Shown: positions 44,101 to 54,941 of the stretch, one piece after another | Position numbering within the stretch: the first letter of the stretch is position 1 | Layout: each line of letters begins with the position of its first letter | Source: Branchiostoma floridae | Taxonomy: Eukaryota; Chordata; Leptocardii; Amphioxiformes; Branchiostomatidae | Assembly: GCF_000003815.2 (NCBI RefSeq) | Contig: NC_049994.1 | Location: forward strand, 13,736,284 to 13,800,283 | Reading direction: 5' to 3' | Length of the DNA stretch: 64,000 bases | The notes under the pieces: model-generated | Databases searched by the model: none | Seen by the model: only the letters and a program-made list of their open reading frames with translations | Told to the model about the DNA's origin: nothing | Translations under genes and position numbers: made by a program

Positions 44101-47100
44101 TGATGGTGTACTTTTTCAAGGAGATGCACTATACACCTACATAAAACCATCACTAAGATCTGGTGTGGAGTTCCTCTCCGTTGATGATATTCCAGACTAT
44201 TTGCAACTTTACAACAATACTGTACGTGTATCAATAAAAGAGTCTTACACTGGAGACATATTTGCCACAGAAGCAGTCTATCCTTATTACACCTTAAAGA
44301 AAGCCCTAGAAGCAGCATTTGCTGAATCCAACACTTGTCTTTTCATAACAGCACATGGAATAACTGGTTCAACAGTAGCATTGTTGCACGCTGATAACAA
44401 GTATTTTGTTTATGACTCACATGCCAGAAGTCCCATAACAGCATTGCCAGATAGCCATGGCACTTCTACTTTAAGCATGCACAGTTCAAACAGCAATCTA
44501 GTTTCATTCTTGCAACAACTTAACTGGAACACAACATGCAATTTTGAGGTTGTCCCAGTACAAGCAGAAAATGTTTTCTTATCAGTTGAACCTACTGGTA
44601 TACACATTATCAATCTGACTAGCAATGTTTCTTCTATGATTGAGTCAGAAAACTGCTTTCAAGTTCAACAACAACACACATACACCTTGGTTAAACCAGA
44701 GTTTGTATCTACGAAAGAGAACCTACAACAACCAAACACAGCATTTCCATTTGCACCACATTGTAACCAAAGTACTGGGAAAAACATTGTGCCATGCACC
44801 ACAAGCATCCAAGTGCACGCCAATTTGATCGTTGATTGGCGGAGAATCGCAGACTGGTTTCTGATTGGTTATACAAGTTGTCTAGTAGGATCCCCCAGAC
44901 ACGTATAAATATCTTCAGCACGATAATTTTCATATCCAAACGATTCAGAAGCTTGAGAAGTATTGACCGTCCATAATCTGTTCATTACATATTCGTACCA
45001 TGTCTGCCTGTGAAATTTCTGTCACGAAGAAAGAACGACAATGCACATCCGGGACCTCTTCCCGCCTTTGGCTGTGGTCTCGCACCGGAGTTTCTTTTAC
45101 GATTTTTATATCCGGCACACAGCGCACACAAGGGATACAATTCCGCCCACAAAAGTACGCCGGAAAATCCAATTATACCAGTGAACAAAGGTTTCCAGCC
45201 AACTTCCCATAGATTTTAGATATAAACTTCTAGTTTAATAATGATGCACATTTTACTGGAACACAACATGAAATTTTGAGGTAGTCCTTCCAAATGCGCC
45301 CCGGCCAGCTTTTTTTAAAAGCTTTCTTGTTTCTTCTTCGTTGATAGTAGCTCTAAGTGTACTTATATGTCATGGAACGTTATAAGTATATATATTACTG
45401 TATCGTAATAGTTACTCCGCCAAGTGTCGTGCGATAAAGCCCGCATGTTGACACTACCTTTTGAAGGACTGGGTCCCAGCGTGTCGAAACTAGGCATGAC
45501 ATCCACCAGGTGCATGTGTCTGCTCTTGTAACACTTGAACTGGAACCGGATAGCGAACGGCGTGCTGTTCTCCATCAGGATCTGGTTCGCCATGTCTGAC
45601 TTTTTAAGACTGATCTGTTGAACCAATGGATAATTTGTCTTGTTAAAAATACATACCTAAACGTAAACTCAGAAAAAGGGCCTCGATGTGTTTCTCTGTG
45701 ACATAACGCATGCAATCGACCAGATAAACCTCTGAGTGAGCGAAGTGAACACTGAGGGGAAATCTTGTCATTAATGTTATAATCAGAGGCAAACAAGGTT
45801 TATGATTCTAGTTTTGTATGTCATTGTTTTATGTTCAGTAAGATTAGCTACTTAAAAATCTATGTATGATAGCTAATATGGACTCAAAAAAGTATGAAGA
45901 ACTGAAGAAAGTATCCACGCCACGTTTTGGACTGCATTCTTCTCGCCACAGCGCCATCCATTGGCGAGAAGTAGCTCAACCCATTATTTTCTTGAGGAAT
46001 ACCGAAACATAGTAGTCAGTTGTCCTTTGTCTTGTATATAGAATTTGTGTACCAATGCAAATCGTACTTGTTGTAGGAACTTCGATTTACCTGTATGTTT
46101 TGCAAGACATTTCTCGAGTCCTTTTGATGTTCCTTGAGACTTGTGATCTGGTCGTGTAAACTGGAACCCTTGACGAACAGGACAAAGTCGACGTCACATC
46201 TGCTGGCCAGGTCCGTGCCTTTGATATACGAGCCGCCCTGGAAGTCATGAGGAATACAGTACTAGTGATGAGAAATCATAAGTCTAATTTTCACAATCTG
46301 AGTTGAAATCATGCAAAAATTATAGCTGGCGGACACCCAAGGGAAAAGCTTTCCATTGTGATCAGTTTACAGGGCAGTTTGGTGAACAAGCAACCAGAGA
46401 TCATAGATTTCATCCCAACTTTACATGACATTTAGGTCAAGTTCATACTACTGTTGATGATTTGAAATTTTGGATACAGTGTGGAAATTCGGCTTATAGC
46501 ACGAAGACCAGGCTCGAAAACAAAGTGTTTTTTTGGTAATTAGTTGGCCATTGAGCAAAATTCGAACTAAAAAGACAAAATGTTTTGGTTGATCTCTTGA
46601 GACATGATCTGTGTAATAAAGACAGGGAATTTAGCAATGCATCATGGGTGTAATTCAAGATGGCGTCTCGCAAGACAGGTACGTGAGATGCAAGTAGTTT
46701 TTACAACATTAATCTTTCAGCTGAAGAAGTTTGCATACACAATCTAAGACCCAGATAATACTTTGTGTTTATAACTTTGTTCATTTTTGTTTGGGAGTAT
46801 GAGTTTTTGGAAAATAACGTAAAATAGTATACCTTGACGATTCTGTGAACAGGAAACGGCAGTTTGTGCTTCAGGAAGTGGAAGAGTTTGTCCAGTTCCT
46901 GCTGACACCCCATGTCTCCGTCAAACGGCAACTGGAGAGATGACCGGACGTACTCGGACAGTCCGGCCGGCCGGACATTGTCCAGGAAGTTGTCGTTGGT
47001 CATCCGTAATGCCAGAGCTCCTGACATGAAGGTACACAATTGATCATGACTTGGCATATGTAACTTGCACTATTTCATTTGAACGTCACCTGTTCATCGT

Positions 47101-48842
47101 CAAATCAAGGGGGATCATAAGGACGCACTTGGGACATATGTATGAGCAAAACAAACAAACAAACGAACAAACACAAACAAACAAACAGACAGTCAAACTA
47201 ACACAATGACATAACTTTAATGTAATATCGTAAGTATGTTTTATGTTGTATCTATGTATTCATGGAACACTAGCTACTTCTACTTGTATGGCAGATATAA
47301 ATGGACTAAGTGGAATGAATAAAGTTTTCAAAGTGTCACTACTCAGACGCACACAAACACGCACACATACACCCAAAAACAAACAAAAACAAAAACAACA
47401 ACAAAGCATAGGAAATACGACAGAACACGATGCGAGTGTGAAGTAATCACTGGGAATATTTTCTTACCCCTCAAACTTGTGTTGAAGAGGTGCACCTCCC
47501 TCTCATGCTGTTCTCTACTGTGCACGGAACCAAAACTTTGCGCGCACATCCGGCAAGTTACGCTGGTTTGAGAGGCCACAAAGTACGCAGGCGCCTCCCC
47601 GCGGTTCGGTCGAGATCTGCAGATCATAAATATTTTACTAGATACATAAGACGATTAGCATTTCATGATGTTGAGCGTTTGATGTTTCTACATATGGCAT
47701 TTGCAGAAGAAAGTGGGAGCTGTGGTCATGCATTTTCAAGCGTACAAATGTGTATTCCCTGGTGTGTAATGATTGTTGTATTGTATATAAGTATATAAAC
47801 AATACAACACAGTGTCCAGTGTCTGAGTGGAGAACAGAATTCTAATTTCATACATAGGTAGATAAATAGATAAGTGTCAAATATTTTGTATCCATTTGTC
47901 TAAGACTTACTTCTCGTCTGATGACTTGATGTCTTCGGTGATGTGGGCTTCCTTAAGGTGTTGCTTCATCAGAGTCCGTTTGACCTCCTTCCCGCACCTG
48001 TCGCACTGTACACACCCCTCATGCTTTCCTCTAGAATGGAAACAGAACGTCTTAGAATTACCAGTACTTCCATGAATATATATTTCATCTTAATTAAAGT
48101 GGACATCTCAAAAGAAGAACCAAGTCGACGGGACAAGAAAAATATTATTATAGATCAAAGATTCAAATCGCTGTGATAACAAAGTGGAGCCAAATCTTCA
48201 CGCGATCAAGGAAGTTGTTGAGGACAAAATGGTGATAATAACTTTAAAAAAATGCTGACAACTTACAGGCGATTGATTAAAGAGAATGTAAACATGTCTC
48301 AGAGGTACTCTACTATTTATAAAACCCTTGGCCTTAACAGTATATTTACAACCTACTCTACTCCTTCCATATATACATTTATCAGTTATACACCTAATCA
48401 AAACTATGCTCCAAAGTTAACTTATGGCAACTAGACCTGAAAAATAGGGGATGAAATTACAATCCCAATTATTTTCTCTGTCATCAAGTATCTGCCCTCT
48501 CCAAACAAACAACAACAAGACCTAAAAAGCAAAATTATCCGAACAGACAGGAACCAGTCTCAATGAATTCAGTCGCATTTTCTAGCTAACACAAGTTTTA
48601 GTCCAAAGGTATTATAAACATATCGAGCTTTCAATATGATAAGGGTTTTATGTATAACTATGTAGACAATTGCGATGTCGTTCAATATTGACACGAATAT
48701 CTTACTGATTTATTGATATTTACCTGAGGTGTTGTAAGGTTGCTGTTTTACTGGCGAACCCTTTCCCACACCGTGGGCAGTAGTACAGCTTTATCCCTCC
48801 GCGTGGCGAAGTGGCCATCTCTTCAGATCATCAGGTGATGTT
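32148..48842 (-). CDS. 2'-5'-oligoadenylate synthetase with three N-terminal C2H2 zinc fingers
   Basis: Predicted dsRNA-activated nucleotidyltransferase making 2'-5' oligoadenylates. Coding exons: 48724-48818 (ATG at 48818; exon runs to 48842), 47911-48030, 47468-47616, 46833-47020, 46091-46237, 45458-45614, 41791-41980, 41136-41342, 32470-32615, 32148-32152. Phases agree at every junction; total 1404 nt, 467 residues. Fingers: C14-C17-H30-H35 (completed across intron 1), C41-C44-H56-H61, C93-C96-H109-H114. OAS core: GGSYIKGT (185-192), catalytic Asp199/Asp201 in RCDVDFVLF, third Asp271 in VDVMPSFDTLG, LIRLVKHW, YTLELITIHVWE and PVVLDPANPTNNL. All three catalytic Asp are present, so activity is likely. 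The last exon adds only Glu and TGA. A BEL/Pao element fills the intron before exon 32470-32615. The OAS assignment is firm; the finger fusion rests on splice phase. Confidence 0.92.
32757..32761. repeat. Target-site duplication ACAAC, left
   Basis: ACAAC immediately before the left LTR (TGTAAGCGC) equals ACAAC at 40924-40928 after the right LTR (GCGCTTACA). Confidence 0.9.
32762..33142 (-). repeat. 3' LTR of the BEL/Pao element (partial, runs into gap)
   Basis: Matches 40259-40639 base for base by eye, including the (TTC)n tract. The remaining 284 bp or so should lie inside the gap. Confidence 0.93.
33143..34108. other. Assembly gap (966 N)
   Basis: Runs of N inside the BEL/Pao element between the visible part of its 3' LTR and the integrase region. 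Frames that appear to cross it are artefacts. Confidence 1.
34109..39541 (-). CDS. Gag-pol polyprotein of the BEL/Pao retrotransposon (3' end in gap)
   Basis: An uninterrupted frame of 1811 codons from ATG at 39541 to the gap edge; no stop or frameshift. Order, approximate residues: Gag with a charged coiled-coil-like region (1-240); zinc knuckles of the CxxCxxxxHxxxxC kind (535-600); aspartic protease with LDNGSD (about 650); reverse transcriptase with YVDD (about 1065); RNase H with HFSDASELG (about 1250); integrase with an HHCC finger (about 1565-1608) and DDE residues in GVDYFGP (about 1634), WSDNG (about 1697) and GGVWE (about 1745). Protease, RT, RNase H, integrase is the normal Pao order. 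The integrase C-terminus is in the gap. The protein is probably intact in life, so the copy may be active. Confidence 0.95.
39670..39954 (-). CDS. Small leader ORF of the BEL/Pao element (doubtful)
   Basis: A 94-codon basic frame between the 5' LTR and gag, containing KNKKNKKK. It may be chance or an upstream ORF. No family is recognised. Confidence 0.2.
   Translation of the reverse strand: MSRELCDTLKLTAWNACLIDDLAQERRWSRPSARGRVTVKQLIVAKNKKNKKKLVSTQAVPSKIKQDIQQAEIAYGCDLVESSSKGVYKVKGRH
40259..40923 (-). repeat. 5' LTR of the BEL/Pao element (complete, 665 bp)
   Basis: Bounded by TGTAAGCGC and GCGCTTACA. It contains a (TTC)n tract at 40611-40630 and a short internal repeat (tttcctgg-g-ttgatctcca / ttcctagagttgaactcca). 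Confidence 0.95.
40924..40928. repeat. Target-site duplication ACAAC, right
   Basis: Partner of 32757-32761. Confidence 0.9.
41400..41720 (+). mobile_element. Probable SINE-like repeat
   Basis: It contains 'gtggcccaagggcta' and 'gagatgg(a/g)cg(c/t)cacc', which also occur in the tail of the tRNA-derived SINE at 58743-58777, preceded by a different body. It is likely a relative sharing the 3' part. It lies in the OAS intron between exons 41791-41980 and 41136-41342. Confidence 0.5.
42195..42306. repeat. Tandem duplication, unit about 56 bp
   Basis: 'aatgtaccgtgcgtttttac' through 'cccttcaaataaacg' occurs twice in a row with a single visible change (ttctc / ttctt). Confidence 0.9.
42478..42702. 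mobile_element. Foldback element with 10-bp flanking repeats
   Basis: The left arm carries four 'cggaataacc' units, the right arm their complements, together about 50 bp of terminal inverted repeat ending in gggtattta / taaataccc. GCGTTGACGG flanks both sides (42468-42477 and 42703-42712). It is noncoding, about 225 bp. Confidence 0.85.
42825..43091 (+). other. Short unassigned ORF with a decayed downstream copy
   Basis: An 88-codon frame. The stretch around 42955-43060 (ggaggtcctgcaggacattt ...) has a diverged copy at about 43135-43235. I recognise no domain. It lies on the same strand as, and upstream of, the C76-like ORF and could be part of the same lost element. Confidence 0.25.
43608..43908. 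repeat. 42-bp minisatellite, about seven copies
   Basis: Unit 'tgcattttgcacacaccaga' plus 'cc(t/a)atcgtgcca(c/t)tgagcactg'. Because 42 is a multiple of 3, open frames run through it on both strands; they are not genes. Confidence 0.95.
43949..44908 (+). CDS. C76-like cysteine protease (herpesvirus tegument-type deubiquitinase fold)
   Basis: An intronless 319-codon frame in an OAS intron, opposite strand. N-terminal Gln12 and GKQC with Cys26, and Asp156-Ser-His158 in a VYDSHAR context, match the Gln/Cys and Asp-x-His layout of the M48-type tegument deubiquitinases (MEROPS C76, from memory). The predicted role is removal of ubiquitin. Similar domains occur in invertebrate and fish genomes, apparently linked to mobile DNA (recollection, not checked). 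The C-terminal 30 or so residues overlap a promoter-like stretch (44825-44912), so the true end of the domain is earlier. A USP-, OTU- or Ulp1-type protease is the alternative; the Asp-x-His spacing argues against these. There is no helicase or transposase nearby, so the source element is truncated or the gene has been captured. Confidence 0.6.
   Translation: MCESILSGKYHQGDIIFSGDNRGKQCTANALMAVVNHSTCRQAITWTSTDLDGVLFQGDALYTYIKPSLRSGVEFLSVDDIPDYLQLYNNTVRVSIKESYTGDIFATEAVYPYYTLKKALEAAFAESNTCLFITAHGITGSTVALLHADNKYFVYDSHARSPITALPDSHGTSTLSMHSSNSNLVSFLQQLNWNTTCNFEVVPVQAENVFLSVEPTGIHIINLTSNVSSMIESENCFQVQQQHTYTLVKPEFVSTKENLQQPNTAFPFAPHCNQSTGKNIVPCTTSIQVHANLIVDWRRIADWFLIGYTSCLVGSPRHV
44825..44912 (+). 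promoter_or_regulatory. TATA/CCAAT promoter-like block
   Basis: Two inverted CCAAT boxes (ttgattggcgg at about 44831 and tgattggtta at about 44861) are followed by TATAAATA at about 44905, about 95 bases before an ATG at 45000. The arrangement resembles a replication-dependent histone promoter. Confidence 0.45.
45000..45212 (+). pseudogene. Possible decayed histone H2A-like pseudogene
   Basis: A frame starting Met-Ser with a basic N-terminus and TSSR at 19-22, where H2A has TRSSR at 16-20, followed by TAG after 70 codons. Similarity beyond this is weak. The call leans on the promoter-like block upstream. Confidence 0.2.
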
Positions 48843-50850
48843 CTGCAAAATAACACAGGGCACATTAGCATGAAACGATAACAATTAACATGTCTCCACA
48901 TTACCTCTAGTGTTACGCATCAAAGCACAAGTCTTAAGAACTGTGCACCACAAGTAACGTTAATGTTCAAATCCATTAATAATTAATTAGTCCGGTTGGT
49001 TGTTTGCAGACATTGTATTGATGTGCCTTTAATGATCTGATAAGCGTTTGTTGGCATCTGACTGAAGATTAAAGACCAAAGTATTTCTTTTACTAAGGAT
49101 ACGAAAGTCGGTTGGAGAATATTTAAACTATTTTCAAAATTCATTGTTCCAAAGTATCTGCGGTCATCGTGTTTTCATGCAGACTTTTACATACATGTTG
49201 CAGAATAATTATGATATATTTTTGTATAACATTTTATTACCACGAGACGATTTATTGACATCATATACAACACAAAAAACAACAGCGTAATATCTAAATA
49301 TTTATGTGCGTCAGCCTCTACTAGACCTCATTTCTGGGGCCTGAAAAATAGGTAAAAATAATGGCGAATGTTTTATAAAAAGCTTGGCCTTTTAACTAAA
49401 GGGTTGCTGTACTATGTCATTTATTTTCATTATTCCTTTGATAAGTATGGTAATGACTAGACTCTCAACACAACGTATGCCTTGTGTATGGGAAGGTATC
49501 CCAGACAGCGTTACTTAGTGACAGATTAAACTATTTGCCCTGTCGTAGTTTGACCCACCTTTGATTTCTTCACCAATTGTTTGTACAACACATTGTGACA
49601 GGTGCCTGGAAATCTCGGCACTTTACACAAAAAACAGATAATCTAAAATGATCGCCCATCATTTTCGCTACTACTATGACAATACCCATTAAGTGCACTG
49701 TCTATTATGAGCGATAATTACTTAACGCGTTGTGACCATGCAAACAATGGACCACCTCTTACGTTTTGTTCTCAACATATTATTTTGGTAAACTGCTTAC
49801 AGGGCCAAGTAAATACTAAGACGTACCTGCTAACGAAAAGCCTAACATAATTTAGAATTGTATGGCTGTCTCAACATAACTTTAAACTAATCTTAGTAAC
49901 AAGCCGGTCCACTAAACAAAGGTCCTTGTGTTATCTGAGCCGCACCGTTGTTGTAATACAAAACATCGACCGATCTTAAACGCATTTTAGTTTCAGACGT
50001 CAACTTAAGGGCTAAGGCAACTAAAGCACAGTTTTGAAATGCACCAACGTAAGGGTCGAGATCACTTGAAAATGTTGATGTTGACGAGTGGATAATCAAT
50101 TGTGTGGGGAACTGATATCGACAGGAAAGCGTTTCTGGTTGACCTAGTGAAAATAATGGCACTGCCTGTACGCTATGAAAACAACACGGTACAGCAGACC
50201 CTGTGTCGAAATTACTTAGCAATACGTACGTAGAATTGTTTGAACTGCGTTTATACAACTCTATATCTATCACAGGTAAGTTTGTATCTTAGAGATAGAG
50301 CCTTATAATTTGATATTCAAGCTGCAACCCTTTCCAATCGATAAAAATGGGACCTCTTGCATTTAATTTTAGTAAGTATATAACCCAAATGAAAGTATTT
50401 GAGTATCCTGTTACAGTTATGTCAAGTGGAGTAAAAAAAAACTTGGCTGTCAATGTATTTTTTCACGTTAGAGTTAGATTCTACTTTTACAAACTAGGCA
50501 ACTCAAATGTTTTTTTGTGTCCAGAAATTGTAATAATGTGTAGATCGAACGTACCTTGAGTGTATAAAGTCCTACGGTCTTTTTGTGGCGAAAGTTTGGT
50601 GCCAGTGGTCTCAACAAGAAGTTGTGTTCTGTTCTGAAGGGTCCTGCATAGGAATGGCGCCCGTGTGATCCGGAATTTAAACCTGATTTGCTGTAATCCC
50701 GTTTTCCACCTGCCTGATTTTTACCCCAACACGTCTCGTAGTTTGCGGCTTGACCTCGCTGTGCCCTAGGCAACGCACACCGCCACGTATTTGCATAACA
50801 ATGGAGCAATCCTACAGGTGTTTTGGGACGTACCATTCGTTATGAAGGGG
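48843..50850. other. 5' flank of the OAS gene
   Basis: A good minus-strand acceptor (ttattttgcag) sits at 48843, 24 bases before the start codon, so a noncoding first exon must lie upstream. One candidate donor is CTCAAG|GTACGT near 50552. An octamer ATTTGCAT at about 50790 lies in a slightly CpG-richer patch. The promoter is not fixed. Confidence 0.35.
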
Positions 50851-51514
50851 TGCAGGAGGTATTTCATTTTATTGAAAAGCAGGGGGAATATTTAATTGAG
50901 GACACCATAACTATCCGTACATGAAACGATTAAATGCACGGTGTTGCTGTTAAGGTGTAACTACTAAGTTTACGTTACACAGATGAAACGTACATGTATA
51001 CAGTTTTAGGTCTGTAATACATCACAAATGTGGTAGGGGGCGCTGTTCTATGACTAACTTACAATCATATGGCAAGTACGAAAGGGAAAACTAACTTCTG
51101 GACTTTTGTAAGCTTGAAACAATTGTCATCATATTTATTATTCATATGTTTGACATTGTTTCATCTTAACACCAAAACACCCTAAACAAACCAACTGACA
51201 AACAAATAAATAATCGTAAAGTATACAATTGAGCTATTTCACCAGATTCTACAACAAATGGGATGCAAAGGTTCATATGTTTGAAAATCAAACATTTTAG
51301 TGCTACGGTAGAAGATATATTCCAGTTCATTACGTTGGAGCTGAAAAAGATTGATGGATGTCACTCGATATGTCCCGATGTAAATTTCCGTTTTTATCTC
51401 GTTTTAGAGGTGCACCGAATTCACCGAATAGACACGTACGGTATCAGTTGTATTCTTGCAACCATACGGGTTATATGAAGTTTATGCAGTGGTGTTTTGT
51501 TGCATAAAGGCCAC

Positions 51515-51727
51515 AGGCTAGCCTCCAAAGCAGGCCCTCTGGGTCTTTTTTGTATTCTTTTGTTGCTCATGATATACTTTTGTTGGCTATTTCTTTTTGT
51601 ACCGGGTCGCTTGCACTACGGGCCGACAGTATAAGCGCCCCAGTACAGGAAGAAATGGCCAGCAAAAGTGTATAATGAGCAAAAAAACGAAAAAAGGCCT
51701 AGAGAGCCTGCTATATGGAGGCTTGCC
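51515..51727. mobile_element. Foldback element, about 90-bp arms
   Basis: 'ggctagcctcca ... gcaggc' on the left is mirrored by 'gcctgct ... tggaggcttgcc' on the right. Pairing continues inward through ctttttt(g/c), ttgctcat and gtac(c/t)ggg. The centre is about 30 bp. Noncoding. Confidence 0.85.
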
Positions 51728-52379
51728 ACCGGCACTTATATAAGAATGTACGCAAGAGGGCGTTGCTTACAAAACGGGCTTGATTCTAATTTTGAAACGT
51801 GATTTGAAAAGTGATGCGACGCTTAAATTATACATCGATATTTTGTTTCGTAACGGCCAAGACCTCTTACATAAGGTTATACGTAAGATTATATTTATCC
51901 TAAGTTTTAGGTCGATTTTGAAATAGGATTCTAAACATGATGTAATACTTGAACAATCATGGTAACTCCTTGCGTAATGACCACGACCACTTATGTAAGA
52001 TTATTTGTAAGGTCAAAGAATACATCCTCACCAAATGAGTTCTATGTTAGTTTTGAAAAATCAACGTCACGCAATGCGAATACAATTGTATTTGCCCTAC
52101 AACTCGTGGTTTGCGTTATTGACCTTAGTACTACAGTATCTGCGTCAATGCTGTACTTATCTCGTTAACATTGTGATTCCAGGTCAGGTAAGGTAAAGTC
52201 AAAGAGGTTTAATTTTATCAAAGTAAAATCAAATTGAGAAAATAATCTTTCAAAATCATAAACGTTCCCATTATTTCATACAGACAACTTTTCCGTCGAA
52301 CTATTTTAAAACACAGGAGGCATCCAGCCATGTCTTACCTGTAATGATAAATTATTGGCTACCTAGGCCGGTATAATTG

Positions 52380-52760
52380 GCTAGGAGGGTCCCGTTTGAT
52401 GGAATTAGATGCATAATGAAGGGGTAGGGGTCAGCAAAACAATCATCTCCCCCGTCCTCCGGCGGCGAATCTATTGCCGCCTGTATAATTCACCACCGGC
52501 AGTGAAGGGCGGGTGCTATCATTGGGGTCATTGCTGAAATTAAAACGGGACTTTCGGGCAAGCGCCTTACATTTGTCTTCAATCCGTTCTCAATTTGTGG
52601 CCTGCAGGAGAGAAGGCGGGACGTGAAATCTGGGAGAAGGTTTTTGGTTATTTACCGGCATCGATGGCGGCCCAGATACTTTAAGGTTGATTAAAATGGT
52701 AAATTAAATCTGGATGCGGGCTGCGCTGTGATTTCCCCCCAGGTCTGCATCAAGCCACCC
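52380..52760. other. GC-richer single-copy block, possibly regulatory
   Basis: Flanking DNA is AT-rich and repetitive, whereas this block has balanced composition, no repeats and no open frame. It contains ATTA-type homeodomain cores (gattaaaatggtaaattaaa). This is a weak sign of a conserved noncoding element. Confidence 0.25.
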
Positions 52761-52804
52761 GGGAACGGGTCTTCTATACCCGATATGGGCAATGCAGAGA
52801 GGCT

Positions 52805-54040
52805 GCCGACGTTTTAAAGTTTAATCTTTCTTCGAAGCAACATATTTACATTTTTAGGATTGCTGTTTGCGTACTAGTAAGAAATGGCAATGACGTCATG
52901 GCACAAAAAGAATTATAATCTAATACATATCTGAAATTGAATACGTTCTGTACACGTTATTAGCAATGTAGAGATGCCACCGACGTTTTAAAGTTTAATC
53001 TTTCTTCGAAAATACATATATATAGATTTTAGGATGGCTGTTTGGGTACTAGTCAGAAATGATAATTATGTAATGACAGAAAAGGAGTAATAAGCTACTA
53101 TATGCATGAAACTCGCCCGGGAACGGGTCTTCTATACCCGATATGGGCAATGCAGAGGTGCTGGTGACGTTTTAAACTTTAATCTTTCTTCGAAGCAACA
53201 TATTTACATTTTTAGGATTGCTGTTTGCGTACTAGTAAGAAATAGCAATGACGTCATGGCACGAAAGGAATTATGATCTAATACATATCTGAAATTGAAT
53301 ACCTTCTATACTCAATATTAGCAATGCAGAGGTGCTGCCGACGTTTTAAAGTTTAATCTTTCTCCAAAACAACATATATACAAAATTTAAGGATGGTTGT
53401 TTGGGTACTAGTCAGAAATGATAATTATATGATGGCAGCAAAGGAGTTGTAAGCTACTATATGCATGAAACTCACCCGGGAACGGGTCTTCTATACCTGA
53501 TATGGGCAATGCAGAGAGATACTGGTGACGTTTTAAAGTTTAATCTTTGAAGCAACATACATTTTTAGAATTACTGTCTAGGTAATATTTAGAAATGGCA
53601 ATGACGTAATGGCACAAATGCTTTCTATAATCCATAATCGACACAAGCAATGCAGAGGTGCTGCCGACGTTTTAAAGTTTAATCTTTCTTCGAAGCTACA
53701 TATATACACATTTTAGGATGGCTGCTTGGGTACTAGTTAGAAATGATTATTATGTGATGGCAGAAAAGGAGTTATAAGCTACTATATGCATGGAACTCAC
53801 CCGGGAACTGCGCTTCTGTACTCGATATGGGCAATGCAGAGATGCTGCCGACGTCTTAAAGTTTAATCTTTCTTCGAAGCAACATTCATTTTTAGGATTG
53901 CTGTTTGGGCACAAGTCAGAAATGACAATGACGTAATGACATAACAAGATGGCATAAGTCGTGATATAAAACAAAATGCTTTCTATGCTCGACATAAGGA
54001 ATACAAAGGAGTTGCCGACTTTTCAAAGTTTAATCTTTAA
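52805..54040. repeat. Tandem array, alternating two unit types
   Basis: Eight copies of 'gacgttttaaagtttaatct' stand at about 52809, 52981, 53166, 53340, 53528, 53666, 53850 and 54018, spaced 138-188 bp. Two unit types alternate (one with 'actagtaagaaatggcaatg', the other with 'ctagtcagaaatgataatta'), giving a dimer of about 360 bp. Two units hold a perfect TGACGTCA (52891-52898, 53249-53256). Confidence 0.9.
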
Positions 54041-54941
54041 TTCTTCGGAGCAGCATATATTTATACAGAGATTCTTTCTAAAATATGGCAGACTTTACCA
54101 GATACTATGGATATGAAATGATTCATGTCTTTTTATTGCCTCTTTAAAGCTTGATTTTAAAGTTTAATACACCAATTGGCTATTAATGAAGCTATAAATC
54201 ATGATGAGGTGACGGAAACGACAGATTTGTGAGGTAGAGAAGAAATGATAACATAAAGAAAATGTACAACTATAAGCTTGATGGTTATACAAACAAAACC
54301 TAGAAAAATCTAGATGAGAAATTACATGCCATACCTCTTTCGATTTACAATCGGTCAATAGAGCAAAAAGCCCTTCCTTAGAAAAGTGGAACTTAAAACG
54401 TGACACGTCTCGCGGGTAACACGCTTACGGTGGTTATGAATATCATTATCTGAGACCGGTTCAGATTTCAGCCCGTTTGTCATGGGTATGCTGCAGATCT
54501 AGATTGATTGGTCCTTGAAAATGACAATACTGATTTAATCAGGGTAAGATGATGTCCTATTAAAGTATTGAGCTTGATCATAAAGTTTGATCATAAACAT
54601 GTTATAATTGCCATCATTTATACACGTTCATAGACAATGTACAGTCACATCATAATCCTTAAGGTCTCTAAAATGCACAAGCCTTTTTATATCGCAAAAG
54701 GCGAGCGGCCATATAAGATACATCCTTTTATCTTTCAAGTCATTAAACGGAATAAGTTTCTTAACGGTAACTGCCGCGTATCTCGTTTGAACAATGAAAA
54801 TTCCATTCCCATGGAAATGATATAGCAAAGCAAGCGTGAACGCATAACGTTAAATTGGCAACGTCGTTGCAACCTTCCCTCAAAGTCAGGATGAGAAAAG
54901 CAAGACTTGAATGTTGATGTAAACTGAAGAGCGCATGTTTG

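Noticed and set aside
45940..45975. Small hairpin ttctcgcca ... tggcgagaa
   Set aside because: The stem is only 9 bp, within what chance gives in 64 kb; no other support.
49893..50273. 126-codon minus-strand frame upstream of the OAS gene
   Set aside because: No domain and no supporting splice or promoter signal; kept as spacer.
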